In this document: piece after piece, positions 1-10,200 of the stretch
Layout: each line of letters starts with the position of its first letter
Numbering within the stretch: the stretch's first letter is position 1
Assembly (NCBI RefSeq): GCF_048771995.1
Contig: NC_133028.1
Span: 2,190,501 to 2,254,500, forward strand
Length of the DNA stretch: 64,000 nt
Direction: 5' to 3'
Origin: Taeniopygia guttata
Taxonomy: Eukaryota > Chordata > Aves > Passeriformes > Estrildidae
The notes under the pieces: model-generated
Databases searched by the model: none
What the model was told of the DNA's origin: nothing
Seen by the model: the letters and a program-made list of their open reading frames with translations, nothing else
Position numbers and translations under genes: made by a program

Positions 1-210
1 GGGACCCAGGAAACTCCAGCCTGTGCCAGCCCTGGGTGCTGCCCAGCAAGTTGTGGGGCTTGGCTGGTCCTTCTCCTGCCCCAGAGAGCCCTCAGCTCTC
101 TGTCACCATCACAGGGACAGCACATTGGCCACTGGGCAGCCCAGAGCTGGTCCCTCTGTGCAGCAGCAGGAGGGGTTTACACCCTATGCCAGCCACGGGG
201 TGGGCACGGG

Positions 211-328
211 GACCACACATAAAAATCACACGTGCCCCTTGTCTGGGAGCAGTGGGATGAAGGAACAGGAACCACACATAAAAATCACACGTGCCCCTTG
301 CCTGGGAGCAGTGGGATAAAGGAACAGC
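211..328. repeat. 59-bp tandem duplication next to GH84-like exon 4 donor
   Basis: Two head-to-tail copies (211-269 and 270-328) share CACACATAAAAATCACACG and CTGGGAGCAGTGGGAT, with about 3 differences. They lie in the intron about 10 bp past the exon 4 donor. Positions 1-210 hold nothing I recognise. Confidence 0.85.
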
Positions 329-337
329 CCACGGTAC

Positions 338-468
338 CTGCCTGAGTTTTTGCTGCAGCAGGAGCCGGTCCCCAGCGCTGGAGAACACCATGTCCTGGCC
401 AGCAGAAATGGCAAAAATAAACTCCACCCTTTGCTCTTGGGCAGCTTCGATGAGGGACTTCATGCGGG
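338..468 (-). CDS. GH84-like exon 4
   Basis: The acceptor is TGTCCCCAG and the donor CAG|GTACCG. It encodes ARMKSLIEAAQEQRVEFIFA and continues through ISAGQDMVFSS to QQKLRQ, matching the OGA segment that precedes the catalytic FDDID block. It ends in phase 0. No exon 5 is visible in positions 1-337. Confidence 0.83.
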
Positions 469-3400
469 CTGGGGACAGAGCACAGCGGGCCTGTGAGAGC
501 TGGGAGGCACTGTGGGGTGGGACAAGGGATGGAGGGGACATGGGATGGAGGGGGATAAGGGATGGAGGGGGATAAGGGATGGAGGGGGATGAGGGATGGA
601 GGGGGATGAGGGATGGAGGGGGATGAGGGATGGAGAAGGATAAGGGATGGAGGGGAATGAGGGATGGAGAAGGATAAGGGATGCAGGGGGACAAGGGATG
701 AGGGGGGACAAGGGATGGAGCAGGCCAAGGGATGGAGCAGGCCAAGGGATGGAGGGGAACAAGGGATGGAGAAGGATAAGAGGTGGAATGGGACAAGGAA
801 TGGAGGGAATAAGGGATGGAGGGGAACAACGGATGGAGAAGGATAAGAGATGGAATGTGACAGGGAATGGAGGGAATAAGGCATGGAGGGGAACAAGGGA
901 TGGAATGGGACAAGGGATGGAGCAAAACAAGGGATGGAGGGGGATAAGGGATGGAGGGGAACAAGGAATGGAGCAGGACAAGGGATGGAGGGGGACAGGG
1001 GATGGAGGGGAACAAGGGATGGAGAAGGATAAGAGGTGGAATGGGACAGGGAATGGAGGGGGAAAAGGGACAGAGGGAGACAAGGAATGGACAAGGGATG
1101 GAGGGAGATAAAGGATGGAGCAGGATCAAGGGATGGAATAGGACAAGGGATGGAGGGTACAAGGGATGGAGGGGGATAAGGGGTGGAGGGGAATAAGGGA
1201 TGGAGGGAGAAAAAGGATCAAGCAGGGCAAGGGATGAAGGGGGACAGGGCATGAAGTGGCACAAGGGATGGAAGGAAACAAAGAACGGAGCAGCACAAAT
1301 GGGACAGGGGATGAAACAGGACAATGGGTGGAGGGAGAGTGAACTCCTTGTGAAAGGAAGGAGCTGAGGTCATTGGCAGGGGAGAGGCTCCAGGAGGACC
1401 ATTTCCACTCCCTTAGGACACAGAGGACTTTTGACAAGGGTCTGTGGGCCTGGGTATACTCAAGCACATTGCCTGAGACCCACATGAGAGGTTTAGGCAA
1501 TTCCATATGATGGGCACGGTCTGGGAGTCCTTGGCAAGGTCTGGGGGCCTCCCTGCAGTGGGCAAGGTCCTGGCAGGGTGGAAATAGCTGGGACATGACC
1601 CGTGCTTTGCCCTCAGGGACCTGTGATGCCTGCAGCCCCCCGAGGGGCCCAGCAGAGCCGCTACCTGCCTCATGCTCTGTGTAGGGCTCTCTCCAGAGCA
1701 GCCGGTGCTTCAGCTCGTCCTTGGGCGCGTACATGTAGCAGTTCAGCCCCCGGCGCTGCAGCCTGTGCAGGGAGAGCAGGGAGTCAGCCAGGCTCCACAT
1801 GGGCTCTTGGAGGCAGATCTCAGCCAGTAATCCCAGTGCTGAGCTCTAAGGTTTGTGTCAGACACCAGTAGGATGTGAGGATGTGCCCCCTGCGAGGGTA
1901 GACACCTCCCTCTTTTGGCACTTCTGTATGGAAACCATCGGATATATTAATTTGGTTTTATTTATCCTCCTCAGCAGACAATGCTTTACATTTTCCCATG
2001 GTGAACAGAGAAGAAAGCACTTCATGTAGCTCATGATAAAAGTCCCTTATTTTGTTTCTTTCCAGGTAAGAAAAATACCGATGGACACGTCACCCTCACG
2101 TGTCACCACGTGAACACACCCCAGTCCAGCACCAGACAAGACCTTCTCATTCCTGAGGTACTTTAAAACATCACAGCTTGTTCTCCTTCCATATTCTGTA
2201 CCTGTATCTCTGCTCCCTGCACTCTGTCACTGCCCACACTGTCACCACTGCACTGCCCACGGGAGGCCCTGCAGAGCCCCAGGTCACTGGTGGCAGGTCC
2301 TGGCAGCCCCGTGCATGGGCAGCAGCCGCTTGGAGAGGAGCTGCACAGAAAACTCCCATCCCAGTGACAGACCCTGAGCACATCCTTGTGCCACAGGGAC
2401 ATGGGGACACAGCAGGGCCACCCACACCGGGCAGGGATGGCAGCCTGAGGGCACAGCAGCCACCCCCTGCTTGGGATGGAGAGGTGCCCTCCGTTCCCAC
2501 CTGGTGTCCTGCTGGTGGCAGCACCACCGTGTCCGTCCCTCCATCCCCGTCTGTCTGTCTGGCCCAGGACAGGGGGACACTGCCACCTGCACCTTCAGAG
2601 AGGAAAATTCAGGGTACTTGCCATTGAAAGAGAAGTTTCCTCTGATCCATTGACCATGGTCTCCCGTAGAAACCTGTAAAAGGGACAGAAAAAAAGGCAA
2701 AATGCAGTTGGGAAGTGCCTGGGAACAGTCTGGGAACAGTCTCACACCCATTCTGCTGCTGGGACCACGTCCTATTTCTGCATGTAGGAAGATCTGGGAG
2801 GTGCAGAGCTGTCTGCAAAGCCAGGGAGAAAGGATATCCAGAGGAACACAAACCCCTTCCCCTGGGACAGGATGATAAATGGGTTTGGAGAGATGCAGAT
2901 TTGGCAGCTCCTCAAAGTGGAGGTTAAAGGGAACCTGTCAGAGTCCCAGCACAGACCTGAGATTTAGCAAGAGAAGAACTTTCAGCCACTTAAATTCTCT
3001 TCAAGATCTGCCAGATGCAACGTGAAGGCTCACAGAAAATCCATTATGTCTTGGACAATGATGGCAATTGGCCATCAAGGTATCTTCCTGCTTTCTCTCT
3101 GCATCGTGGGCAACTTTGGAGTCAATCACTGCAATTTCCAGCAGTCAGGGCCAAGGGGAACAGACACTTGGGAAATGACAGCATTCCCAAAACTGGGTGG
3201 AGCACAGGGGCAGGCTGCACTGACTCCATCAAGCTGGGAGAAAGGCCAGTGTCACCTGCATTTCCCAAAGCACCTGAGTGTCCCAGAGCTCATCTGCCCC
3301 CATTCCCTGGTCTCCCTTTTGCAGGAGCCCACCCTGCAGCCCCCAGCACCAGTCCTGGGCAATGGTGAGGGGGCTTGCACCACAGCAACACCCCCTCTCC

Positions 3401-4940
3401 ATCTGTCTTCTCTCTGCAGACAGATTTTCTACCTGCCTGAACACCTACATGGTTATTCCATATACTTTAAAATAATATATGGTCACCTTGCTATGGTCAC
3501 ACATCCCACTGTGCATGAGGCCAAATTTGTGGCCACTCGAGAATCCCAGCAAACATTTCACCCCAAAAAAGTTATTTCTGTGGTAAATAATTTGCTATTT
3601 TGAGATCCCAGCGAGGTCCCCAGAATCCCTGTATGGCCCCTGCAAGTGACACTTTCACAGCACATGTTGCTGTGAGCTGGCGTGGGCTGGCAAGGAGTCC
3701 TGCACACACCCTGCCAGCAGAGTTCTCCTGGAATGGATTTGCCAGCATCATCCCTGCCCTCTTTCCCAGGTCAGCTCTACTATATCAATGATTCACGTCT
3801 GACTCACGGCAGCTTCTCCACCCCTGCATTTCCTGTTTATTTGACGTTTATTTGCATGCTCCTGCTTCCTCTCAGGTGAGGCAGAGGGCAGTGCCCTTCA
3901 CAGGGGGATGATGCCCTCACAGGCAGATGATTCTGCCTGGTGGGTGCTCAGCTCCAGAGGGAGTTGGGGATGTGGGGAAGGAGAAGCACAGAGCTCTCCC
4001 TGGCCAGCTCTGGGCACAGCTCCTGCCCCGCTGTCCCACGGGCAGGGGGGACACACCGAGAAACTGCCCCAAGTCCAGGGCAGCCAAGAACCCCTTGTTC
4101 ACAAGGAGTTCACTCTCCCTCCACCCATTGTCCTGTTTCATCCCCTGTCCCATTTGTGCTGCTCCGTTCTTTGTTTCCTTCCATCCCTTGTGCCACTTCA
4201 TCCCCTGTCCCCCTTCATCCCTTGCCCTGCTTGATCCTTTTTCTCCCTCCATCCCTTATTCCCCTCCACCCCTTATCCCCCTCCATCCCTTGTACCCTCC
4301 ATTCCTTGTCCTATTCCATCCCTTGATCCTGCTCCATCCTTTATCTCCCTCCATCCCTTGTCCATTCCTTGTCCCCCTCCGTCCCTTATCCCCCTCCATT
4401 CCCTGTCCCATTCCATCTCTTATCCTTCTCCATCCCTTGTTCCCCTCCATCCCTTGTCCCCCTCCATCCCTTGTACCCTCCATTCCCTGTCCCATTCCAT
4501 CTCTTATCCTTCTCCATCCCTTATTCCCCTCCATCCCTTGTTCCACTCCATCCCTTGTTCCCCTCCATCCCTTGTCCTGCTCCATCCCTTATTCCCTCCA
4601 TTCCCTGTCCCATTCCATCTCTTATCCTTCTCCATCCCTTATTCTCCTCCATCCCTCCAGAGTAGAGCTCTGGAGGCCGAGCAGAGGATCCCTGTGCCCC
4701 TCTGGGGGCTTCGGTTCTGCTGGGGTGGCTGCAGGGCTCTCCGGGCAGTCCAAACCCCCGGCAGAGATGGGTTCTGTGCAAGGGCCCCGCTCCCACCTCT
4801 CCCACAGCCCGGGGGGCCCTTCCCGTGCCCGGTTCACTTGGGGTGGATCGGAACAGCCCCTGCAGTGCCCGGGCGAGTCCGCGGCCGCGGAGGGACTCAC
4901 CTTCCACCACGCCGCAGAGGAAGCGCGGCCGCTCCGCCAT
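338..4940 (-). CDS. O-GlcNAcase-like (GH84) gene, 5' part: exons 1-4, truncated by window
   Basis: Four minus-strand exons (4901-4940, 2622-2673, 1665-1762, 338-468) join in phase into 107 codons resembling the N-terminus of the glycoside hydrolase 84 domain of O-GlcNAcase, the nucleocytoplasmic enzyme that removes O-GlcNAc from Ser/Thr. Visible blocks: GVVEGFYGRPW (residues 10-20), NCYMYAPKDELKHR (38-51), FIFAIS and KLRQ. Gly14 and Lys45 align with human OGA Gly67 and Lys98, both active-site residues, with identical spacing of 31. The catalytic Asp pair (FDDID block) lies in later exons outside the window, so catalytic competence cannot be judged. Differences from OGA: the N-terminus is only about 9 residues before the conserved block (human about 58), and by eye identity is about half. 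I therefore infer a diverged OGA paralogue rather than OGA itself. It is divergent with DOK1, with starts 2.2 kb apart. Confidence 0.85.
521..1354. repeat. Purine-rich minisatellite; left arm of a large inverted repeat
   Basis: Degenerate tandem units of roughly 18-26 bp built on GGATGGAGGGGGATAAGG, in intron 3 of the GH84-like gene. The inner 150 bp (about 1205-1354) is the reverse complement of 4098-4248 with one mismatch noted. Long Pro/Ser/Ile-rich antisense reading frames here are repeat artefacts. Confidence 0.92.
1665..1762 (-). CDS. GH84-like exon 3
   Basis: The acceptor is CTCCCTGCACAG and the donor CAG|GTAGCG. It encodes LQRRGLNCYMYAPKDELKHR and then LLWREPYTEHEA, parallel to the OGA segment YAPKDDYKHRMFWREMY. 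It contains Lys45, equivalent to human OGA Lys98. Confidence 0.85.
2622..2673 (-). CDS. GH84-like exon 2, followed by an inferred GC donor
   Basis: The acceptor is TTTTACAG, and the 52-nt exon encodes FYGRPWSMDQRKLLFQ. Exon 1 joins as EG-FYGRPW. Ending at 2622 requires a GCAAGT donor (GC-AG intron). The alternative GT donor 4 nt downstream needs a different acceptor and makes the Gly-Lys spacing one residue short relative to OGA. Confidence 0.75.
2674..4097. other. GH84-like intron 1, unique part
   Basis: No exon-like segment or known repeat recognised on either strand, apart from the inverted-repeat arm that follows. Confidence 0.5.
4098..4670. repeat. Pyrimidine-rich minisatellite; right arm of the inverted repeat
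   Basis: Tandem units of CCATCCCTTGTTCCCCT type, the reverse complement of the 521-1354 array, in intron 1 of the GH84-like gene. The inner boundary at 4098 is sharp: the complementarity stops there and at 1354. Confidence 0.92.
4901..4940 (-). CDS. GH84-like exon 1 (start codon)
   Basis: ATG at 4940 opens MAERPRFLCGVVEG, followed by a GTGAGT donor. This is the first ATG of the frame inside a CpG-rich start region and directly precedes the conserved GVVEG block. It ends in phase 1. Confidence 0.82.
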
Positions 4941-5440
4941 CCCCGCGCAGTGATGCGCGGAGGGATGGAGGAGTGCGCGGGGGGACGCGCGGAGAGATGC
5001 GCGGAGAGATGCGCGGGGGGATGGAGGAGTGCGCGGAGGAACGCGTGGAGAGATGCGCGGGGGGATGGAGGGGGAGCGGGGGGATGGAGGGGGAGCGGGG
5101 GAACGCGCGGAGAGATGCGCGGGGGGATGGAGGAGGAGCAGGAGTTGAAGGAGTGCGCGGAGAGATGCGCAGGGGGATGGAGGAGGACCAGGGCTTGAAG
5201 GAGTGCGCGGGGAAACGCGCAGAGAGATGCGCGGGGGGATGAAGGGGGAGCGGGGGGATGGAGGAGTGCGCGGGGGAAGGCGCGGAGAGATGCGCGGGGG
5301 GATGGAGGAGTGCGCGGAGGGATGGAGGGGGAGCGGGGGGATGGAGGAGTGCGCGGAGAGATGCGCGGAGAGATGCGCGGAGAGATGCGCGGGGCGATGG
5401 AGGGTGCGCGGGGAGGGATGAAGCGTTTGCGGGAGGGGAT
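4941..5440. repeat. GC-rich minisatellite upstream of GH84-like start
   Basis: Variable units built on GATGCGCGGGGGGATGGAGG and AGTGCGCGGAGA. The array abuts the start codon of the GH84-like gene and is very CpG-dense, so it lies within its presumed promoter or 5' UTR. Confidence 0.88.
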
Positions 5441-5455
5441 GGCAGGTGCGCAAGG

Positions 5456-5680
5456 AGACGGGAGGATGCGCGGAGGGATGGAATTTTTACCAGGGGACGG
5501 AGGATGCGCGGAGGGATGGAATGTTTACCGAGGGACTGAAGGATGCGCGGAGGGATGGAATGTTTGCCGAGGGACGGAAGGATGCGCGGAGGGATGGAAT
5601 GTTCACGGGGGGACAGAAGGATGCGCGGAGGGATGGAATGTTTGCCGGGGGACGGGAGGATGCGCGGAGGGCTCCGCGCA
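5456..5680. repeat. 39-bp minisatellite, about 6 copies
   Basis: Regular units read GGATGCGCGGAGGGATGGAA followed by TGTTTGCCGAGGGAC. This continues the GC-rich tandem region between the divergent GH84-like and DOK1 genes. Confidence 0.88.
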
Positions 5681-5811
5681 GGGGCGGCTCCACCGCAGCG
5701 CAAGGGGCGGCCCCACGGGTAGGGCCGGGGCGCGGGGCGGAGCGGGGAAGGGGGGTGTTGACACCACCGAGTTACCTTGTTCTTTTTCAGGCCACTGGGC
5801 CTGTTTGTTGA

Positions 5812-5915
5812 TGTCATTGTTTTGCCAGTGTTTGCGGTTTGATCTTTCGTCTGTTTTGTGCACTTTGTTATTGGTATTGCTGTGGTTACATCCCGTTGCT
5901 GTTTCTAGCACACTG
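5812..5915. repeat. Copy 1 of a ~100-bp inverted pair (partner 8103-8205)
   Basis: Contains TTTGTTATTGGTATTGCTGT and GTTACATCCCGTTGCTGTTT. The reverse complement recurs nearly unchanged at 8103-8205 in DOK1 intron 2. It is probably a dispersed repeat of unknown family. Confidence 0.85.
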
Positions 5916-6723
5916 TTCTTATCTCAGCCTGTGTGATCTTTACTTTTTGTGCCTCCAATTCTCCTCTCCAGCCTGCCTCGGGGGAGGGTAGGGCTGTGAG
6001 CAATTGGTCTGGGATGTTTCAATGTGAGCATTTAATTGGGGAATGTCATTCCTAAACCAGAACACCAGGACAACTTTGTTGCCGTGCAAATCTGAGGGGG
6101 TGAAGCCAGGACAGTGCAGAGAGTCACCCCTACATCCAGCCAGGCACTGCAAAGCTCCCCTCAGCAGCTCTCCCCACCTGCAGCCGTTTCATCAAAACCA
6201 CAGGTGGAGAAATGGGGATCAGAGCCTGGAAAAACAGATCTGTGGCTTCTCCCTTTTCCCTTTGCAGGTTTATATTGTGTCAGGAAACCGAGTCAAAGCA
6301 GCCAGAAGCCCAAGAGTGTCTGACCAGCAGTGACCTGGCAGGGTCACAGTGCCATCAGAGTGCCACCAGGCTGCTTCATCCACGCTGGGGTGTGCTGAGC
6401 ACAGGCTGTGCTTGTCCTTGTTCCTTGCCTCGCAGCCAGCACCTGTCCCACCTGCAGCTGGGGATGCTGGACTCGAGCCTGGCCCTGCAGGAGTGGCCAG
6501 CAATGGCAGGGACAGTGCTGGGAGCAGCTTGGTGGCCCTGGAGTGGCCTCGGTGCCCAGGCACATGGCACGGTTGGAGGCAGGGAGATATGGATAGCATT
6601 ACCCTGTCCACAAAGACAGTCAGAGAATGAAATCGTGCATGGCTGTGCATACACGGGTGTTTGCTGTGATTCTTTGCCTTCTCTACTCTCTCTGCGAGCA
6701 CCTGCCAATTCCATGATTTTCTT

Positions 6724-6754
6724 GAACTATGTGCTTGAGGTAAGCACATAGTTC
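6724..6754. other. Perfect 13-bp stem hairpin
   Basis: GAACTATGTGCTT, loop GAGGT, then AAGCACATAGTTC. It lies about 400 bp upstream of the DOK1 start codon. Confidence 0.9.
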
Positions 6755-6956
6755 ATTTTCCTTCATTTTCTCTCCTGTCAAAGACATCACTCCTTTTCCC
6801 TGTGCTGTGAAACCTCACCTCTCCCCTGCCCACTCCCCACATTGCCCTCGCTTACCCTCAGCCCATCCGAGCGCGTCTTCCCGTCCGCATGGAGAGCACA
6901 TGCATGTGCCACACGTGCGTGCACACGCTCACGCACCCACCCGGGTGTGCACACAT

Positions 6957-7012
6957 ATATTCACACACATATTCACACACATATTCATAAACATATTCAC
7001 ATACACACAGGC
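6957..7012. repeat. Short ACACATATTC tandem repeat
   Basis: About four 13-bp units of TATTCACACACA type upstream of DOK1. Confidence 0.8.
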
Positions 7013-7027
7013 GAGCACACCCCGCCC

Positions 7028-7130
7028 CTGACACGCTCGTCCCCGCCCGGTCCCCGCCCGGTCCCCGCCCGGTCCCCGCCCGGTCCCCGCCCGGTCCCCG
7101 CCCGGTCCCCGCCCCGGTCCCCGCCCCAGC
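7028..7130. repeat. 11-bp GC-rich tandem repeat in the DOK1 promoter
   Basis: About eight units of GGTCCCCGCCC end 24 bp before the DOK1 start codon. The minus strand carries regularly spaced G-runs (GGGCGGGGACC), so a G-quadruplex is possible. Units resemble GC-box (Sp1/KLF) sites. Confidence 0.88.
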
Positions 7131-7153
7131 GGCGCGGGCGGAAGCGCTCGGGG

Positions 7154-7216
7154 ATGGAGCCGCCGGCCATGGAGGGGCCGCTGCTGGTGCAGCACAGCCA
7201 CAAGTTCGGCACCAAG
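7154..7216 (+). CDS. DOK1: DOK1 exon 1
   Basis: 21 codons ending FGTK before GTGGGT. The ATG at 7154 is preferred over the in-frame ATG at 7169 because human DOK1 also has five residues before MEGPL. Confidence 0.93.
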
Positions 7217-10200
7217 GTGGGTCCTGCAATCCCTTCCTCCCTCTCCCTCTTCCTTCCCTTCCTCCCCGCCCTCGGGCCCGGGCAGGGAGCGGCCCGGGCT
7301 CGGTGTGACCCCGCTGCCCGCAGCGCTGGAAGCGCGGCTGGTCCGCGCTTTACCCCGCCAGCCAGCACGGCGTGGCTCGCCTGGAGCTGTTCGACTGCAA
7401 GGAGCCCTCGGCTGGGCGAGCAGGCACCCGGCGGCTCGCCCGGACCGTGGTGCGCCTCAGCGACTGCACCAGCGTGGCCCCGGTGGGCGAGGGCGGCCCC
7501 CGCGCCGGCACCGCCGCCTTCCGCCTGGAGACCCGCGACCGCAGCTTCCTCTTCGCGGCCGAGAAGCAGCAGAGCGAGGAGTGGGTGGCGAAGCTGTGCC
7601 AGATCGCCTTCCCGGTGAGCCCCGGGCTGGGTTGGGCGTGTAGGGAGCCGGAGGTAGAGGGGACGGGGACATGGGTGTGTGGGGGTGACACCTTCCCACA
7701 CCTTCCACAGGGAAGGACACCCTGAGGCAGCGCCTGTGCTCTCAGTGCCCGGCCCTGACTCTCGGTGCCCTCTCGATGGCTCCTGCTGTGGTTTGTGGGA
7801 CTTCTCAGCGTGCTGTCAATAATTGGAGGTTGTGGCTCCAAATTTCTTGCCCGGTGTAGAGGGCTGGCAGGAGGCCAGCTGATGGCCAAGCAGCGTTTCC
7901 TCTTGGCCCAACCATTGCTGCCTTTCCTGCCACCGCGGCGGTGGCGGAAGCGGAGCCTCGAGAGCGTTGCAGGACCCATCTGGTTCCAGGAGCTGGAACT
8001 CCTTTTCCCAGCCTTGGGGCTCACTCCTGGCTGCTGCTGTGGGCACCCCATCTGTGCTGGGCCTCTGGAAGAGCTGCCCAGCCCCTGGAGCTGCTGGTCA
8101 GGCAGTGTGCTAGAAACAGCAATGGGATGTAACCACAGCAATACCAATAACAAAGTGCACAAGATAGAGGAAAGATCAGACCATGAACCCTGGCAAAACA
8201 AAACACCCTGGCAGTGTGGTTTTCTGTGCCCCCTGGGACAGCAGCCCACGCCTGCCCAGCTCTACAGCGCTGCCTCTCCCTCCTGGGAGGTGTTTACAGA
8301 GGTCTGGGTTTGGCTCCAGCTGATTCCAGGCTTGGAGTGCTGGGCAGGGCTGCCTGGCAGGAGGACTGGGTGCACAGCTGGTGATCCCAGGATCTCCCCT
8401 GAGTGTGATTTACCTTTGTCCCTTGAACGTTTCCCTGCAGTCTCCTGCCCAGCCAGGTGTGTCTGTGCAACAAATGGCAGGGTTGGCAGGGCTGGGAGGC
8501 ACTGGTGGAAATGTCTCTGTGCTGCCTGGTGCAGTCAGGGTTGCAGCTTTTGCCTTGAAAGTGGCTTGTGGGGCTGAGCTGGGGGCACAACACACTCTTG
8601 GAGTGGGGCAGGGTGGTGGCCAGGCCAGGGAGCACCTGCTTGGAGCTCCCATCCCCACACGGGAGCCATGATTTGTGTGCCTGAGGTCCAGAAGCAAGCT
8701 GAAAGTTTAGGAGGTTGTGAGCAAAAGGCTACAAGGCTGGCATGTGTTTTAAAAAGGCCTGACCTGGAGCAGGAGGCACAAGAGCTGCACGTGGCCTCTC
8801 TGCACAGAGCTGGAGATCCTCAGCTGGGATTGCTGATCATCTGCATGGAGAATGTGATTTTGTGTCACTTTCCTGCCCAGAGGGTATGCAGGGTCCAGCA
8901 GCTTGGGGAGCCAGAGATCATTTGGAGTTCAGAACAGATTTTTTAATTTCCTTTTGAAGATGAGGAGAAGTGCAGTCAAATGGAGACTTAGAGGCTTTGG
9001 CAGATTTGGTGGCCCTTGGCTTTCCAGTCCCAGGCTGGAGTCCTGCCGCGTTGGATGCTTTAGCTGAGGAGGAGCTGCTGCTATCAGCTCTCAGGACATG
9101 AAGTTTTAGGACCCAAACAGAAGAACTTGATGGCCCTTTTTTTGGGCCTTGTTTGGGCTTCTTGTTAAGAAGCTCATGTGTGTGAGTTTTAAACTGAAAC
9201 TGTGGCACTTGCCTTCTGCCAGATGTACCCTCTGCTGCAACCCCAAGGAACAGCTCTGCACGCTGAGCCTCCCTTGTGCCAGCTGCACAGGGCTGTCATT
9301 TGTGAGGGGCTTTTCTGCAGGAGGATCTCTGAAAGCACCAAGGGTTTGTGTCCTGCCCCAGGCCCTTTGGGGGCCCTGCTGCTGGGACACAGTCGCTGAC
9401 AGTGTGTGTGTCGCATTTTCAGTTCTGCTTGTGCTAAAATAGAAGCGCTCGCTTCCCCTCTGCAGGCTCCCCCTCCTCCTGGGCAGGACACGGACCCCCG
9501 TGTCACCAGGCCATCAGTGCTTGGGATGGTATGACCAGGAGGGTGTGTTTGGGGTGTGCCATGCTTTGGGGGGCAGAGCCCAGCTGGGGACAGGGTGATG
9601 CCAGGAGCTCAGGGAAGTCCCCCCTGTGCTGCCTGTCCATGTTCATGGGGGCTCAGGGGATTCTGTGGGCAGGGTGCAGGACAGCCAGGCTGTGTGGGGA
9701 CCCAGGCCATGCAAGGGGGGCTGGGGGCTGATGTGGGGAGAGAACTCTGGGTCTGATCTGCTCTCCTTTGCCAGGGAAATGGTCCCAGCGATGGTGTGGT
9801 GGCACAGTATGGCCGAGAGGGCAGCGGGGAGTCACCAGCCCTGGAGATGGCCGTGAACTCCATCTACTACTCCAGAGATGAAGGTGGGACCTGCTGCTGC
9901 CCTGACGTGGGGCCACCTTCCACGGAGCCTTGTCCTGCTGCTGCCCCATCACTGGGACCATGCTGGGCAATGCCTGTGTCCCCCTGCCCTGTTCTGAGCA
10001 GCCTTGTCCCCGCAGTGGGGCTGGCTGTCCCCTGAGCAGCCCCGCAGTGGGGCTGGCTGTCCCCTGAGCAGCCCCGCAGTGGGACTGGCTGTCCCCTGAG
10101 CAGCCCCACAGTGGGGCTGGCTGTCCCCTGAGCAGCCCCGCAGTGGGGCTGGCTGTCCCCTGAGCAGCCCTGCAGTGGGGCTGGCTGTCCCCTGAGCAGC

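Larger units (their letters stand above)
4680..5760. promoter_or_regulatory. CpG-rich start region of the GH84-like gene
   Basis: High GC and many CpGs around exon 1 (ATG 4940), including GCGGCCGCGG near 4881. I infer a CpG-island promoter; much of its upstream part is minisatellite. Confidence 0.6.

Noticed and set aside
1-337. Search for GH84-like exon 5 with the catalytic Asp pair
   Set aside because: No FDDID-like segment in any minus frame; it must lie outside the window.
92-1324. 410-codon minus-strand frame rich in Pro, Ser, Ile, Leu, and similar frames at 460-1094
   Set aside because: It is the antisense of the GGATGGAGG minisatellite; only its last part overlaps real exon 4 of the GH84-like gene.
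3927-5817. Long frames through 3927-5242 (+) and 4521-5817 (-)
   Set aside because: Tandem-repeat frames from the inverted arm and the GC-rich minisatellite; no homology and no splice logic beyond exon 1 of the GH84-like gene.
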